Positions 41,309-50,493 of a stretch of 64,000 nt of DNA are shown one piece after another; the first letter of the stretch is position 1, and each line of letters starts with the position of its first letter. The stretch spans positions 372,001 through 436,000 of the forward strand of contig NZ_JBFAHM010000001.1 of assembly GCF_040654195.1 (NCBI RefSeq), in the 5' to 3' direction. The notes beneath the pieces were generated by a model. It was not told the origin of the DNA. It saw nothing but the letters and a program-made list of their open reading frames with translations, and did no database searches. This DNA comes from Hamadaea sp013361475 (lineage in GTDB: Bacteria > Actinomycetota > Actinomycetes > Mycobacteriales > Micromonosporaceae). A program made the position numbers and the translations under genes.

Positions 41309-42574
41309 TTACCGCCCGGTGCCGGCGTAGACGATCGCCTCGGTGTCGCCGCCGAGTTCGAACGCGTCGTGCACCGCCTGCACCGCCTTGTTGAGGTCGC
41401 TGTCCCGGCAGACCACCGAGACACGGATCTCCGAGGTGGAGATCATCTCGATGTTGACGCCCGCCTCACCGAGCGCGGCGAAGAACCGGGCCGCCACACC
41501 GGGGTGCGAGCGCATGCCCGCGCCGACGAGCGAAACCTTGCCGACGTGGTCGTCGAAGAGCAGGCCCTTGAAGCCGATGGCGGACTGCACCTTCGACAGG
41601 GCGGCCATCGCGGCCGGGCCGTCGTCCTTGGGGAGCGTGAAGGAGATGTCCGTCCGCCCGGTGCCCTCGGTGGAGACGTTCTGCACGATCATGTCGAGGT
41701 TGGTCTCGGCGTTGGCGACCGTCTCGAAGATGCGCGCGGCCTCACCGGGGGTGTCCGGTACGCCGACGATGGTGATCTTGGCTTCCGAGCGGTCGTGCGC
41801 CACACCGGTGATCAGTGCCTGTTCCACGGGGAGGTCCTCCATTGATCCGGTGACCATGGTGCCGGTCTTGTCCGAGTACGACGAGCGCACGTGAATCGGC
41901 AGGTTCGCCCGCCGGGCGTACTCGACCGAACGCAGGTGCAGCACCTTCGCGCCGCACGCGCACAGTTCGAGCATCTCCTCATAGGTGACCTGGGCGATGT
42001 GCCGGGCGTTGGGCACGATCCGGGGATCGGCCGTGAACACTCCGTCCACATCGGTGTAGATCTCGCATACGTCGGCGTCCAGCGCCGCGGCCAACGCTAC
42101 GGCCGTCGTGTCGGAGCCACCCCGGCCCAGCGTGGTGATGTCCTTGGTGTCCTGGGAGATGCCCTGGAACCCGGCGACGATCGCGATCGCGCCCTCGTCG
42201 AGCGCGCCGCGCAGCCGGCCCGGCGTCACGTCGATGATCCGCGCCTTGCCGTGCACCGAGGTCGTGATCACGCCGGCCTGCGATCCGGTGTAGGACCGGG
42301 CTTCGTAGCCCAGGTTGTGGATCGCCATCGCGAGCAGCGCCATCGAGATGCGCTCGCCCGCGGTCAGCAGCATGTCGAATTCACGCCCCGGCGGCAATGG
42401 GCTGACCTGGTGCGCCAGATCGATCAGCTCGTCGGTCGTGTCACCCATCGCGGAGACGACCACGACGACCTCGTCGCCCGACTTGCGGGCGTTCACGATC
42501 CGCTCCGCGACCCGCTTGATCCGTTCGGCGTTGGCGACCGAGGAACCGCCGTACTTCTGCACCACCAGGGCCAC
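41309..42574 (-). CDS. lysC: Aspartate kinase
   Basis: A 421-residue kinase phosphorylating aspartate, the first step of the aspartate family. The kinase domain starts ALVVQKYGGSSV and contains GRGGSDTTAVALAAAL; two ACT domains follow (about 265-335 and 345-415) for feedback control by lysine and threonine. GTG at 42574 with GGAGAG upstream. As in Corynebacterium, an internal start can produce a separate beta (ACT) subunit: an ATG at 41842 opens MEDLPVEQALITG just before the first ACT domain, though its ribosome site is weak. No lysine riboswitch is visible upstream. Operon with asd. Confidence 0.95.
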   Translation of the reverse strand: MALVVQKYGGSSVANAERIKRVAERIVNARKSGDEVVVVVSAMGDTTDELIDLAHQVSPLPPGREFDMLLTAGERISMALLAMAIHNLGYEARSYTGSQAGVITTSVHGKARIIDVTPGRLRGALDEGAIAIVAGFQGISQDTKDITTLGRGGSDTTAVALAAALDADVCEIYTDVDGVFTADPRIVPNARHIAQVTYEEMLELCACGAKVLHLRSVEYARRANLPIHVRSSYSDKTGTMVTGSMEDLPVEQALITGVAHDRSEAKITIVGVPDTPGEAARIFETVANAETNLDMIVQNVSTEGTGRTDISFTLPKDDGPAAMAALSKVQSAIGFKGLLFDDHVGKVSLVGAGMRSHPGVAARFFAALGEAGVNIEMISTSEIRVSVVCRDSDLNKAVQAVHDAFELGGDTEAIVYAGTGR

Positions 42575-42866
42575 GGTGGGGCTCTCCTCTCCTCGCCGGC
42601 TCTGCTGCCGAGATGACTGCCGCTGACTGCGGCGCACGGACTCCGCGCGGTGCGATCCGGGCGAAGGCACCTGTGAGGATACCGGCCCGCCCCCCTGATC
42701 AGCACAGTCCGTTCCCACGATCTGACCCGGCGTACAAGATCTGCGTGGGGCCCGGTCGGCGGGCGATCAGGCTGCGTCCTGGACCGCGCCGGGCCGGAAG
42801 GATTACGGCCGAAGATCGGCTGTGTCGTTGCACACCGGCGTGGCGCGGCGGTACGAGAATTCGCCC

Positions 42867-43667
42867 ATGCGTGTCGCCCGACCCCTGCTCGCCCTCGTCG
42901 CCGTGGCGACCGCGGCCGCCCTCGCCACCGCCTGCAGCTCACCGCCGCCCACCGACGCCGATCCCACCACCGGCCCGGCCGCGCCGGACGACCCCCGGTC
43001 AGTGCTCGCGGCCCGCGCGGCCGCCGCGAAAGACCTGCGCCAGACCGCGCTCTACGCGCTCAAGACCACCGGTCGCGCCGACCGGTCCGTGTCGGTCACC
43101 GTCGCGCAGGACGGTGGGTGGAAGGTCGACGTCCCGGCCACGGCGCTGGGGGGCACGGTCGACATCTCGCTGGTACGCACTGGCGACGCGTACTACCAAT
43201 GCGCGTTGCCGTCCGCGGCTCGACCGCAGAGCGGATGCGTACGCCTCACGAAGGTGGTGTCGGCGTACGACCCGAAGGTGCAGCACCTGTTCACCGACTG
43301 GCTGGAGGTGTTCATGGATCGCCAGGCCGCCTTGGCGGTGACGGTGGCCACCACGTTGCCCGGTGTCCAGGGCACCTGCTTCAGCGTCGACACGTCGGCG
43401 GTCTCCGTGAAGGCGCCGGTCGATCCGGGCATCTACTGCTACGCCGACAACGGAACTTTGACCGGTGCCCGGACCAGCGTCGGCACGCTCACCCTCGTCG
43501 GCGCACCGACGCCCGCGCCGCCGACGATCACCCTGCCAGGAGCCGTCGTGCCGGGGCCGCCGCTGCCGAACGCGTCGCCGCCCGCGCCCTCGCTCACCCC
43601 GAGCGCCAAGCCGAGCGGTACGCCCAGCGGCAAGCCGACTGTGACGCCCACCACAAGCAAGGGCTGA
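42867..43667 (+). CDS. Putative lipoprotein with Pro/Ser/Thr-rich tail
   Basis: A 266-residue exported protein. ATG at 42867 gives a lipoprotein signal (LLALVAVATAAALATAC with lipidation expected at about 24). The globular domain (about 50-210) is beta-rich, has cysteine pairs (YYQCALP, SGCVRL; GTCFSV, IYCYAD) and resembles the LppX/LprG-like outline, though I cannot confirm that assignment. The tail (about 215-266) is low-complexity Pro/Ser/Thr/Gly. No obvious operon partner. Function unknown; surface exposure inferred. Confidence 0.7.
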   Translation: MRVARPLLALVAVATAAALATACSSPPPTDADPTTGPAAPDDPRSVLAARAAAAKDLRQTALYALKTTGRADRSVSVTVAQDGGWKVDVPATALGGTVDISLVRTGDAYYQCALPSAARPQSGCVRLTKVVSAYDPKVQHLFTDWLEVFMDRQAALAVTVATTLPGVQGTCFSVDTSAVSVKAPVDPGIYCYADNGTLTGARTSVGTLTLVGAPTPAPPTITLPGAVVPGPPLPNASPPAPSLTPSAKPSGTPSGKPTVTPTTSKG

Positions 43668-43779
43668 GGGCGGTCCCAATTAGCCGGATTCACCCGGCAC
43701 TCTCAGCGAACGTGAGTATCGTGGGCGGCCATAACGCCCCCTGGGGCGCCCCTGCCACCCCGGACGTGATCAGAGGAAA

Positions 43780-45270
43780 GTGCTTACCCCTCCGCGCATC
43801 ACCGAAGATGTGACCGACCGGCTCCGCGCCGCCCACAGCGCGGTCGATGCCTGTCGTTCGGTGGTCGACGTCCTGGCCACGCATACCGACGCGTTGATCG
43901 CGACCCTCCTGCACGTTCACGATCATCTGCGGTGCGTCGCGGCCGCCGGTTCCTGGCACGTCTTCTCCTCGGTGCCGTTGGGCCGGGGCGTCGTCGGGCG
44001 CGTGTACGCGTCCGGGAGTACCGCCGTGCTGACGGACGTCACGACCGACCCGGAGTTCATCCGGCTCGGGCCGGACGTCGTCGCCGAGATCTGCGTACCG
44101 ATCCTCGACCGAGCAGGTCAGCCGCTGGGCGCGCTGAACCTGGAGTGGACCAGTGAACTCGCCGCCACTCCCGATCTCGGAGCTTGGCGAGCCCTCGCCG
44201 AGGAACTCGGGAAGGTCCTCGGGGCCCGGATCGACGAGTTGGGCGGGCCGCCGGCCGAGACGCAGGCTGAGAAGCTGCTTCGCCACAGCGTCGCCCTGTC
44301 CGCGGCAGGGACCGAGGCCGAGGTGTACGCACGGGTCGCCGAAGCAGCACGGGACGTCTCCGGACTCTCCTCCGCCGTCGTGCTCACCCCGATCGTCGGG
44401 GACTCGCCGGAGGCGGTCGAAGTGCCGGCCGGGGTCACCGGGAGCGCTGCCCTCTTCATCGGCGGTGTCGTGTTGCGCAGCAGCTCCCCGGGGCGTCGCG
44501 ACCGGGCGCTCGTGCAGCGGCTGGCCGATCTCGGCGGGCGGGAGCTGGGCGTACTGCTCGATCGGGCGCGCCGGCACGGCACGTCGTTCACCCTCGGCGA
44601 CCCGGACCAACTCGATCCGCGCGGCTTCGAGGCCGTCACCAAGGCGGGCGTACGCACGATGATCGTCGCGCCGATCGGCCCGGGGGCGCTGGGCGGCGTA
44701 CTGGTCGCCTTCGACGACGTGACCGCCCATCCGGAGCCGGCCCGGGTCAGCCTGCTCGAACTGCTCGGCACCCAGGCATGGACCTGCCTCGACCGGCTGC
44801 ACTCGCTCACCCGGCTCCGGCATCGGGCCAGCTCCGATCCGCTGACCGGACTGCGGCACCACGGGCCGTTCGGCGAGCGGCTGGCGGCGGCCGAACCCGG
44901 CCGGACGGCGTTGCTGGCGATCGACGTGGACCAGTTCAAGATCATCAACGACACGTACGGGCACGCAGCGGGCGACCGCGCGCTCGTCGACCTGGCCCGC
45001 GCGCTCGAAAGCACCCTTCGGCACGGGGACGAGCTGTATCGGATCGGCGGTGACGAGTTCGTCGCCGTCGTCGAAGTGCCCAGCGTGAGCGAGGCGGTCG
45101 CGGTCGCCGAGCGGCTGACGGCGGCGGCCCGCCGCGTCGGGCGGACGATCTCCGTCGGCGTCGCCCTGCAACGGCGCGACGAACTGGGCGAGACCACGCT
45201 CAACCGGGCCGACCAGGCGCTCTACGAGGTCAAACGGCGCGGCCGCGACGGCGTCAAATTCGCCGCCTAA
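43780..45270 (+). CDS. GAF-GGDEF diguanylate cyclase
   Basis: A 496-residue cytoplasmic signalling protein without membrane segments. The N-terminal GAF domain (about 15-150) contains GRGVVGRVYASGSTAVLTD; a second, weaker GAF-like domain spans about 170-320. The GGDEF domain starts at SSDPLTGLRHHGPF (about 348), has the metal motif LLAIDVDQFKIINDTYGHAAGD and an intact active-site loop IGGDEF (about 422-427), and ends ALYEVKRRGRDGVKF. It should make cyclic di-GMP in response to a GAF ligand. An RxxD inhibitory site is not obvious. GTG at 43780 with AGAGG close upstream. Confidence 0.88.
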   Translation: MLTPPRITEDVTDRLRAAHSAVDACRSVVDVLATHTDALIATLLHVHDHLRCVAAAGSWHVFSSVPLGRGVVGRVYASGSTAVLTDVTTDPEFIRLGPDVVAEICVPILDRAGQPLGALNLEWTSELAATPDLGAWRALAEELGKVLGARIDELGGPPAETQAEKLLRHSVALSAAGTEAEVYARVAEAARDVSGLSSAVVLTPIVGDSPEAVEVPAGVTGSAALFIGGVVLRSSSPGRRDRALVQRLADLGGRELGVLLDRARRHGTSFTLGDPDQLDPRGFEAVTKAGVRTMIVAPIGPGALGGVLVAFDDVTAHPEPARVSLLELLGTQAWTCLDRLHSLTRLRHRASSDPLTGLRHHGPFGERLAAAEPGRTALLAIDVDQFKIINDTYGHAAGDRALVDLARALESTLRHGDELYRIGGDEFVAVVEVPSVSEAVAVAERLTAAARRVGRTISVGVALQRRDELGETTLNRADQALYEVKRRGRDGVKFAA

Positions 45271-45288
45271 CCCCACCCACCCGCTTTT

Positions 45289-45372
45289 CGCGCGATCATG
45301 AACTATCGGTCGTGATCAACCGGCGTGTCGCGTCCGGACCATCCTGATCACCTCCGCGAGCGGATGATCGAC
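45289..45372. repeat. Repeat family C, copy 1
   Basis: An element of about 84 bp starting CGCGATCATGAACTATCGGT and containing CGGCGTGTCGCGTCC and several GATCA sites. Copy 2 (56281-56363) is its reverse complement with scattered differences. It lies between convergent genes. Confidence 0.85.
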
Positions 45373-45375
45373 TTG

Positions 45376-46578
45376 TTAGCGGGTGCGCGTACGCGATCGG
45401 GCGAGGACCGCGCCGAGTGTCATGACCGCGGCCGCGACGGCGACCCGGCGGCGCGACCGTTCTCGTTCCTTCGCATGCGACTGCGCGTTCGCCACGACCG
45501 GGCTGACGTGATCGGGCCGTTGCGGCGGCAGCATCGGCGGTACGACGACTCGCGACGGCGTCGACGGTGTCTGCGGTGTCGGCCGTGTATGAGTCGTCGG
45601 TGCGGCAGTCCTCGGTGGCGGTGGGATCAGCGTTCGCGGTGACGGAACGGCCGGCGGGCGTACGCGGACCGGCCGCGGTTTCGGTACGACCGACGGCCAC
45701 GGCGGAACGGCGATCACCGGCGACTGGCTCACGGAAGTAGACGGCGAAGGAGACGCCGACGGACCGACCGGACTCGGGCTCTGCGGTGGGCGTACCACTG
45801 GGGAAGGAGAAACCGGCGACGGCGAGGGACTCGCGGGCGGAGCCGGGACCACCGCGCAGCTCGCGGCATCGGAGGCAGTGAGCGGCGCGCCCGCCGCGAT
45901 CCGCGTGGCCGCGTGCCCGTCGAGCGGTACGCGATAAGTCGCACCGCTTTCGTTGTGCAGCGCGAACAGCGCGTTGTGATCGAGCCAAACCGCGCCGTAG
46001 CTGCCCCGGGGAAGGCCGCCGGGGAAGCCGAGCGTCGTGACCGTGCCGTCGACGCCGACCGAGATCAGGGCGGGCCGGTCGGACGTGGCCGAGACGGCGA
46101 GCAGCGTGCCGCGAGTGGCGTCGAAGACCCAGTCGCCGATCGACACCGGTGTGCTCAGCGGGACCGGCGTGGCCCGGACCAGCCCGGCGATGCGGATCGT
46201 GATCAGGTCGTCGCCGCTCAGGAGGAGCAGCGTGCCGGCGTGCGCGGCGCCGACGAAGACGTCGCCCAACCCTCGCGCTTCCCTCAGAACACTGATCTGC
46301 CCAAGGCTGGAGATACGCACGAACTGTGCCCGCGCGCCCACGGGCTGTGCGATGCCGTAGAGGGAGTCGTCGTCGTCGCGGCCGATCGCGTTCATCCGCT
46401 GGGGGAGCACACGTATCGACATCGGCTCGCCACTCGGCCCCACCGTGACCAAAGTGGACGTGCCTGCGGCGGTGCGCACCTGAACCGGATCGCAGGTCCC
46501 CGCCGGGCCGGCAGCCGCCATGGCGGCCCACCCGACCAGCGGGAACACCCCGGCCGCGGCGTACGCGATCACCCGCAT
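45376..46578 (-). CDS. Exported protein with Pro/Ser stalk and C-terminal anchor
   Basis: A 400-residue surface protein. N-terminal signal (VIAYAAAGVFPLVGWAAMAAAG), then a globular domain of about 210 residues with repeated beta-strand units resembling a propeller (LVTVGPSGEPM, FVRISSLGQISVL, LISVGVDGTVTTLG). A long Pro/Ser/Val stalk (about 240-360) follows, then a single C-terminal hydrophobic helix (VAVAAAVMTLGAVLA) and an Arg-rich tail, the typical order for a wall-spanning membrane-anchored protein; no LPxTG is present. Start either ATG 46578 or GTG 46587. Function unknown. Confidence 0.65.
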   Translation of the reverse strand: MRVIAYAAAGVFPLVGWAAMAAAGPAGTCDPVQVRTAAGTSTLVTVGPSGEPMSIRVLPQRMNAIGRDDDDSLYGIAQPVGARAQFVRISSLGQISVLREARGLGDVFVGAAHAGTLLLLSGDDLITIRIAGLVRATPVPLSTPVSIGDWVFDATRGTLLAVSATSDRPALISVGVDGTVTTLGFPGGLPRGSYGAVWLDHNALFALHNESGATYRVPLDGHAATRIAAGAPLTASDAASCAVVPAPPASPSPSPVSPSPVVRPPQSPSPVGPSASPSPSTSVSQSPVIAVPPWPSVVPKPRPVRVRPPAVPSPRTLIPPPPRTAAPTTHTRPTPQTPSTPSRVVVPPMLPPQRPDHVSPVVANAQSHAKERERSRRRVAVAAAVMTLGAVLARSRTRTR

Positions 46579-46607
46579 AACGAGCACAACGCCGCCCGTT
46601 ACGAGGC

Positions 46608-47417
46608 GTGACGGACACCGTTCTGGTCTACGTGGGACTGATCTTCGGGGGCATCCTGGTCGCCGTCGTCACGGCACTCGTCGCGGCCGGCATCGTCATC
46701 GTCGTCCAGCGGTTCACCGACGCAGCCCGGGAACGCCACGACGGCTACGTCGACGCCATCGGCATGGTCTTCGCCGTCGTCGGCGTGCTCTACGCCATCG
46801 TGCTGGCCTTCGTCGTCATCACCGTCTGGGACCAGATGGGCTCCGCCCGGGAAGACTCCTTCACCGAGGCGACCGCGCTCGTGGACGTCTACGCGTACGC
46901 CGAGAACGCCGCCGACCCGGCCCGCTCCGAGATCCAACTCCTCGCCCGCTCCTACGCCGACCAGGTCATCCGCGACGAATGGCCCGCGATGCAACACCAC
47001 GAGACCGTCCCGCTGAACGGCTGGAACACCCTCGACCGGCTGCGGGAAGCAGTCCGGGGCACCGCCCCGGACGCCGAAGCCTCGGACGCCGCAGTCGACT
47101 CCTACGAAGCCGCGATGGACGCCGTCACCACCGCCTCCGAAGCCCGCTCGGCCCGCGCGACCGCCTCCACCCGCGGCCTACCGCTCGTGATGTGGTTCCT
47201 ACTCGTCGGCGGCGGCCTGCTCACCATCGCCTTCGCGTACCTGTTCGACATCGCCGGGCTCGTGCCCCAACTCATCTTCACCGTCGGGCTCACGGTCATG
47301 GTCGTGCTGCTGTTGTACGCCGTCTACCAGCTCGAATATCCGTTCGCCCGGGGCGAGCGCATCGAACCCGACGCGTTCCGGTTCGCCCTGGCGCGGTTCG
47401 CCCAACTGTCCGGCTAA
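46608..47417 (+). CDS. DUF4239-like membrane protein
   Basis: A 269-residue membrane protein with two hydrophobic helices at the N-terminus (VLVYVGLIFGGILVAVVTAL; AIGMVFAVVGVLYAIVLAFVV) and two at the C-terminus (LVMWFLLVGGGLLTIAFAYL; LIFTVGLTVMVVLLLYAVY), enclosing a helical cytoplasmic part (about 80-185) with SFTEATALVDVYAYAE. This layout matches DUF4239 (bestrophin-like) proteins; channel activity is only suggested by the distant relation. GTG at 46608, 29 bp from the divergent gene. Confidence 0.7.
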   Translation: MTDTVLVYVGLIFGGILVAVVTALVAAGIVIVVQRFTDAARERHDGYVDAIGMVFAVVGVLYAIVLAFVVITVWDQMGSAREDSFTEATALVDVYAYAENAADPARSEIQLLARSYADQVIRDEWPAMQHHETVPLNGWNTLDRLREAVRGTAPDAEASDAAVDSYEAAMDAVTTASEARSARATASTRGLPLVMWFLLVGGGLLTIAFAYLFDIAGLVPQLIFTVGLTVMVVLLLYAVYQLEYPFARGERIEPDAFRFALARFAQLSG

Positions 47418-47437
47418 CGATCAACGGAGAATGCTGG

Positions 47438-48118
47438 TCAGCTGACCCGATCGGGGTCGGGCGTCTCCGCCAGCGACTCCGCCGTGACCGGGTGCCGAAT
47501 GCCGGGATGCGCCTCGGGCAGCGCCCGCCGCAGGACATACCAGCTCAACGCCAGGCAGGCGGCCACGAGCGGCCAGGTCAGAGCGGCCTGCGCCAGGCCG
47601 AGCGCGGTGGTCGCGTCGGCAAGCCAGAGCGGGGTGAAGACGGCGATGCGGATGGCGTACTGGCCGACCCAGATCCAGCTCGCGCGCTGGTAGCCGCGCA
47701 GCAGCCAGGGATCCTTGCGCCAGCGCGTCTTCTGCCCGAGGGCGGCCCCCACGACGACACCCAGCAGCGGCCACCGAGCCACGATGCTCACCGACCAGGC
47801 CAGTGCGCTGACGACGTTGCCGGCCAGCCGGGCCAGGAAGAAATCGGAGCCGCGCCCGGTGTAGAGGGCGATCATCGTGGCCACGCCGACACCGAGTGCT
47901 CCGAGCAACACGGCGGTGAGCTTCCCGCCACGCCGCCACCGCCACAGTCCCACGCCGACGGTCACGACACCGGCCGCGACCGCCCCCCAGCCGATCGACT
48001 TGCCGCCGGCGAGATACCCCGCGACGTACGCCAGTGGCCCGACCGTCGCGTCCACCGCGCCGCGATAGCCGCCGAGCACGTCGTGCAACGAGTCCTGCCG
48101 TGCCTCGCGGTCACTCAT
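47438..48118 (-). CDS. DUF3159 membrane protein
   Basis: A 226-residue polytopic membrane protein of the actinobacterial DUF3159 family, recognised by the N-terminal LHDVLGGYRGAVDATVGPLAYVAGYL, by TMIALYTGRGSDFFLARL and by WLLRGYQRASWIWVGQYAIRI. It has about six hydrophobic helices. Function unknown. It begins with ATG at 48118, 187 bp from the original terminator of tRNA-Pro, and so marks the last core gene before the integrated island. Confidence 0.8.
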   Translation of the reverse strand: MSDREARQDSLHDVLGGYRGAVDATVGPLAYVAGYLAGGKSIGWGAVAAGVVTVGVGLWRWRRGGKLTAVLLGALGVGVATMIALYTGRGSDFFLARLAGNVVSALAWSVSIVARWPLLGVVVGAALGQKTRWRKDPWLLRGYQRASWIWVGQYAIRIAVFTPLWLADATTALGLAQAALTWPLVAACLALSWYVLRRALPEAHPGIRHPVTAESLAETPDPDRVS

Positions 48119-48304
48119 ACGTCATCCTCGGTAGCCGGCCAGTTCCACAGCGTCTTGACGATAGCTTCATCGTCCGTCGGCGACCCGTGCGAACGTGCTC
48201 GATGTCGCGGCGGCCACGTCATGAACTTAGGGTAGGCTAACGCGCCCGCCGTCGAACAGGGGTTAGCTGATCCCGTGGCCCTTGCCGAAGGACGCCGAAA
48301 CGAC

Positions 48305-48332
48305 TCAGGGCCGCTCGCAAGAGCGGCCCTGA
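48305..48332 (-). terminator. Original terminator of the tRNA-Pro locus
   Basis: Perfect 12-bp stem TCAGGGCCGCTC / GAGCGGCCCTGA with a GCAA loop, located just past the truncated tRNA-Pro 3' end. A different hairpin lies after the complete tRNA at 54692-54728. Confidence 0.75.
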
Positions 48333-48336
48333 CATG

Positions 48337-48379
48337 GTCGGGGTAACCGGATTTGAACCGATGGCCTCTTCGTCCCGAA
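48337..48379 (-). other. Attachment site (attL), 3' fragment of tRNA-Pro
   Basis: 43 bp identical to 54744-54786. It covers the 3' 42 bases of tRNA-Pro, from the anticodon loop through the T-arm (GGTTCAAATCC) and acceptor strand. The 5' half is absent: the next bases (TTAGGATCAG) do not form a tRNA. This is the mark left by a site-specific integrase using a tRNA gene. Confidence 0.93.
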
Positions 48380-48383
48380 TTAG

Positions 48384-48451
48384 GATCAGCGTCCGTGATC
48401 ACCTCGGCGCGTGGCCAGAATTGCAGGTCACCGTCTCGGGAGTTGTTGGTC
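48384..48451. repeat. Island repeat D, copy 1
   Basis: Begins 5 bp inside the island. GATCAGCGTCCGTGATCACC continuing to GCAGGTCACCGTCTCGGG matches 50494-50558 at most positions. Downstream to 48676 no gene is visible, only C-rich motifs (ATCTCCCCATTTTCTCCCC) at 48486-48506. Confidence 0.65.
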
Positions 48452-48676
48452 TGTGAAGCCCCGGAAAGCGACCTCTTGCAAGATCATCTCCCCATTTTCT
48501 CCCCATGATCTTTGGTCCTCCTGGCGGGTCTTGCGAGAACGCGGCTCAAGAGCGAAACATGTCCGCGCACTGTCCGTGAGCCCGTTCCGGCCGCGTCCGA
48601 GTATCCCTGGCCTCACCGCCCGCCACTCGGAGGACGAGCGCGTCGGGGATTTGCCCTTCAGAACTATCGTGGCGCT

Positions 48677-49540
48677 GTGTCTGTGACAACGCAGCTTGAC
48701 TTAGGCCCCCTGGTCGGCTGGCTGGAGGTACACACCACCATCGAGCGCGTGCTGAGCACTATTGCGCTGGTAGTTGCCACGACCGCGGGGATCTATGCAA
48801 AGCGACAGGCCAACGTCGCCGCGGCATCGCTCGAAGAGTCTAAGCAGGCCAACGCCAAGGCCCACATGATCGCACGACAACAGCTATCCATTGATGCACA
48901 CCAGCATCTGGAGGCCAACACGCCCTGGATCGACGTCGTCGAGCGCGGGATTGAACGCCCGTTCGTTTCTGATGGCGAACGAAGTCAGCCGTTGCTACCT
49001 GGCCAGGAGTTCGATTGGTTGAATAACCGATTCGTGCTCCTCGGGTACGAGGTGACAGCGACCATCCTCAACTACGGCGGACGGCCCGTTCAGCTCAGGC
49101 CGAGCGCCACAGTTGAGTTCATTGAGGATCCAACCGCCGGCCTGTCCCGACCGTTCGAGCTGTATCCCGGCAACGTCTACCTGCTGCCTGCGGACCAGCG
49201 AGCGCGGATCCGCTGGAAGCCGACCCACGTGTTGGAAGTCTGGATGAAGCGTTTCGCTCACCCGTACGGGCAGATGTATCCGGCATCCGGTCCTGAGATG
49301 ATCGCGGGATGGGAGGATGCGTTGACGCTGGCCTGCACCGTTGCTCCGGATGGCGGTGTGCAGTTTGACCTGGCTCTCACGCTTGAAGCCGAGGTCGTCT
49401 GGCCGGAGGATCCGCAGGATCGCGGTTTCTGCGTGGAACGCGACGAAGTCCGCAAGCGTGGGATGAAGCCGTTCGTGTGGGTTCCGTCGGGGTATCCGCC
49501 GTACATCAGAGTGAGCCGAGAGCGGCACACCGCGGCTTAG
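48677..49540 (+). CDS. Island protein with one N-terminal membrane segment
   Basis: A 287-residue hypothetical protein. A short hydrophobic helix near residues 22-38 (VLSTIALVVATTAGIYA) is followed by a helical, probably coiled stretch (AAASLEESKQANAKAHMIAR) and a cytoplasmic beta-rich domain (FVLLGYEVTATILNYGGRPV, then EFIEDPTAG). Two in-frame GTG codons (48677 and 48683) open the protein. No family recognised. It is the first gene inside attL and stands alone; its codon use is less GC-biased than the core genes around it. Confidence 0.6.
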   Translation: MSVTTQLDLGPLVGWLEVHTTIERVLSTIALVVATTAGIYAKRQANVAAASLEESKQANAKAHMIARQQLSIDAHQHLEANTPWIDVVERGIERPFVSDGERSQPLLPGQEFDWLNNRFVLLGYEVTATILNYGGRPVQLRPSATVEFIEDPTAGLSRPFELYPGNVYLLPADQRARIRWKPTHVLEVWMKRFAHPYGQMYPASGPEMIAGWEDALTLACTVAPDGGVQFDLALTLEAEVVWPEDPQDRGFCVERDEVRKRGMKPFVWVPSGYPPYIRVSRERHTAA

Positions 49541-49910
49541 GGATGTGACTGCGCGGCGGTCTTGCCAGGATCCGAAAATGCGGTGAGGTTGAGGCGCGCC
49601 GCAGGCCAGTCGGCCGTCGAACGTCCCGACTCGCCGACACAGCCTGCATCCCATCAGCTGACACAGTCGGACACTAGTACGAGCAAGGGCCGGTATCCAC
49701 AACCGTAAATACCGGTCCCCTGCCTGCGCCTGGGAGGTCATCTGCGGAGGGTCAGGGATTCTGGAAGACATCGCTGCCTTAGCGGTTTTCAAGACCGGAC
49801 GCACAACCGGCTCCGACCTGCCGCGATACGGACGGTGGTCCCGCGATGCCCGACCATTGCCCGGATCTTGCCTTCTCATGCTCGCCACGTCGACTGTGCC
49901 ACGGACTGCG
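49541..49910. other. 370-bp gene-free stretch inside the island
   Basis: No ORF with a start, ribosome site or plausible product on either strand. A sequence around 49761-49830 mimics an anticodon arm (loop TTTCAAG) but lacks a T-arm, so it is not taken as a tRNA. It probably holds decayed mobile-element sequence. Confidence 0.5.
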
Positions 49911-50435
49911 TCAGGCGGTGTCACCCGGCAGCGCCTGCCCTGGCGGCTGGCGTCGAACTTCGGCAAGCCGGGCGTCGTCGAAGCTCATCTCCCGTCGGAT
50001 CGCCGCATGCAAGGCATCCATGGCTTCCCCAAACTTGACCCGCGAAATCACCTGGTTGTACTCCGGAAACTCGTCCGAGCGGAGATCGGCGTCGAACATG
50101 ACAGGAAAGATGGCGTTGAAGCGCCTGTTGACCTCCCGGGACCCGATGATCCACATGCGGCAGCCGAGCTGTGCTCGTTCGAACGGCTTCAGCCGCAGAT
50201 CCGCGGGCAGCCTGATCCCTTCTCGGCTGCGCTGGGGGATCAGATGGTATTCGAACCAGAGCTGCTCGGCGTATGCCTCCGTCATGACGTCCACATAGAG
50301 CTGGGCACGCTGCTCACGGAGCCAACGCGCCTCGTCCTGCTTGAGAGCGAGGCGGAATGTCAGACGAGGCACTGTCACCGCAACGATCCCTGATACAACG
50401 ACGGCTGCGAGTGCGATCCAGGTCTCTGCGTTCAC
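49911..50435 (-). CDS. Island protein with N-terminal membrane anchor
   Basis: A 174-residue hypothetical protein. GTG at 50435 gives MNAETWIALAAVVVSGIVAVTVP, a single membrane helix at the very N-terminus, then a cytoplasmic helical domain (RQEDEARWLREQRAQLYVDV-like sequence, LKPFERAQLGCRMWIIGS, FPEYNQVISRVKFGEAMDAL). This layout, one helix followed by a helical domain, is common among uncharacterised actinobacterial proteins. The frame is open to 50462. No partner is obvious, but repeat D copy 2 separates it from the 731-residue protein gene. Confidence 0.6.
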   Translation of the reverse strand: MNAETWIALAAVVVSGIVAVTVPRLTFRLALKQDEARWLREQRAQLYVDVMTEAYAEQLWFEYHLIPQRSREGIRLPADLRLKPFERAQLGCRMWIIGSREVNRRFNAIFPVMFDADLRSDEFPEYNQVISRVKFGEAMDALHAAIRREMSFDDARLAEVRRQPPGQALPGDTA

Positions 50436-50493
50436 ATGTCGGAGCGTAGATGGGCGAAGCACATTGCTACTACGGGCGAGCGGTACATCGATT

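Noticed and set aside
42575..42866. Lysine riboswitch ahead of lysC
   Set aside because: The 290-bp leader shows none of the conserved lysine-riboswitch core sequences or long stems; regulation by the ACT domains seems sufficient.
49761..49830. Possible selenocysteine-like tRNA (loop TTTCAAG containing TCA)
   Set aside because: No matching acceptor strands and no T-arm sequence such as GGTTCRA; the anticodon-like arm alone is probably chance.
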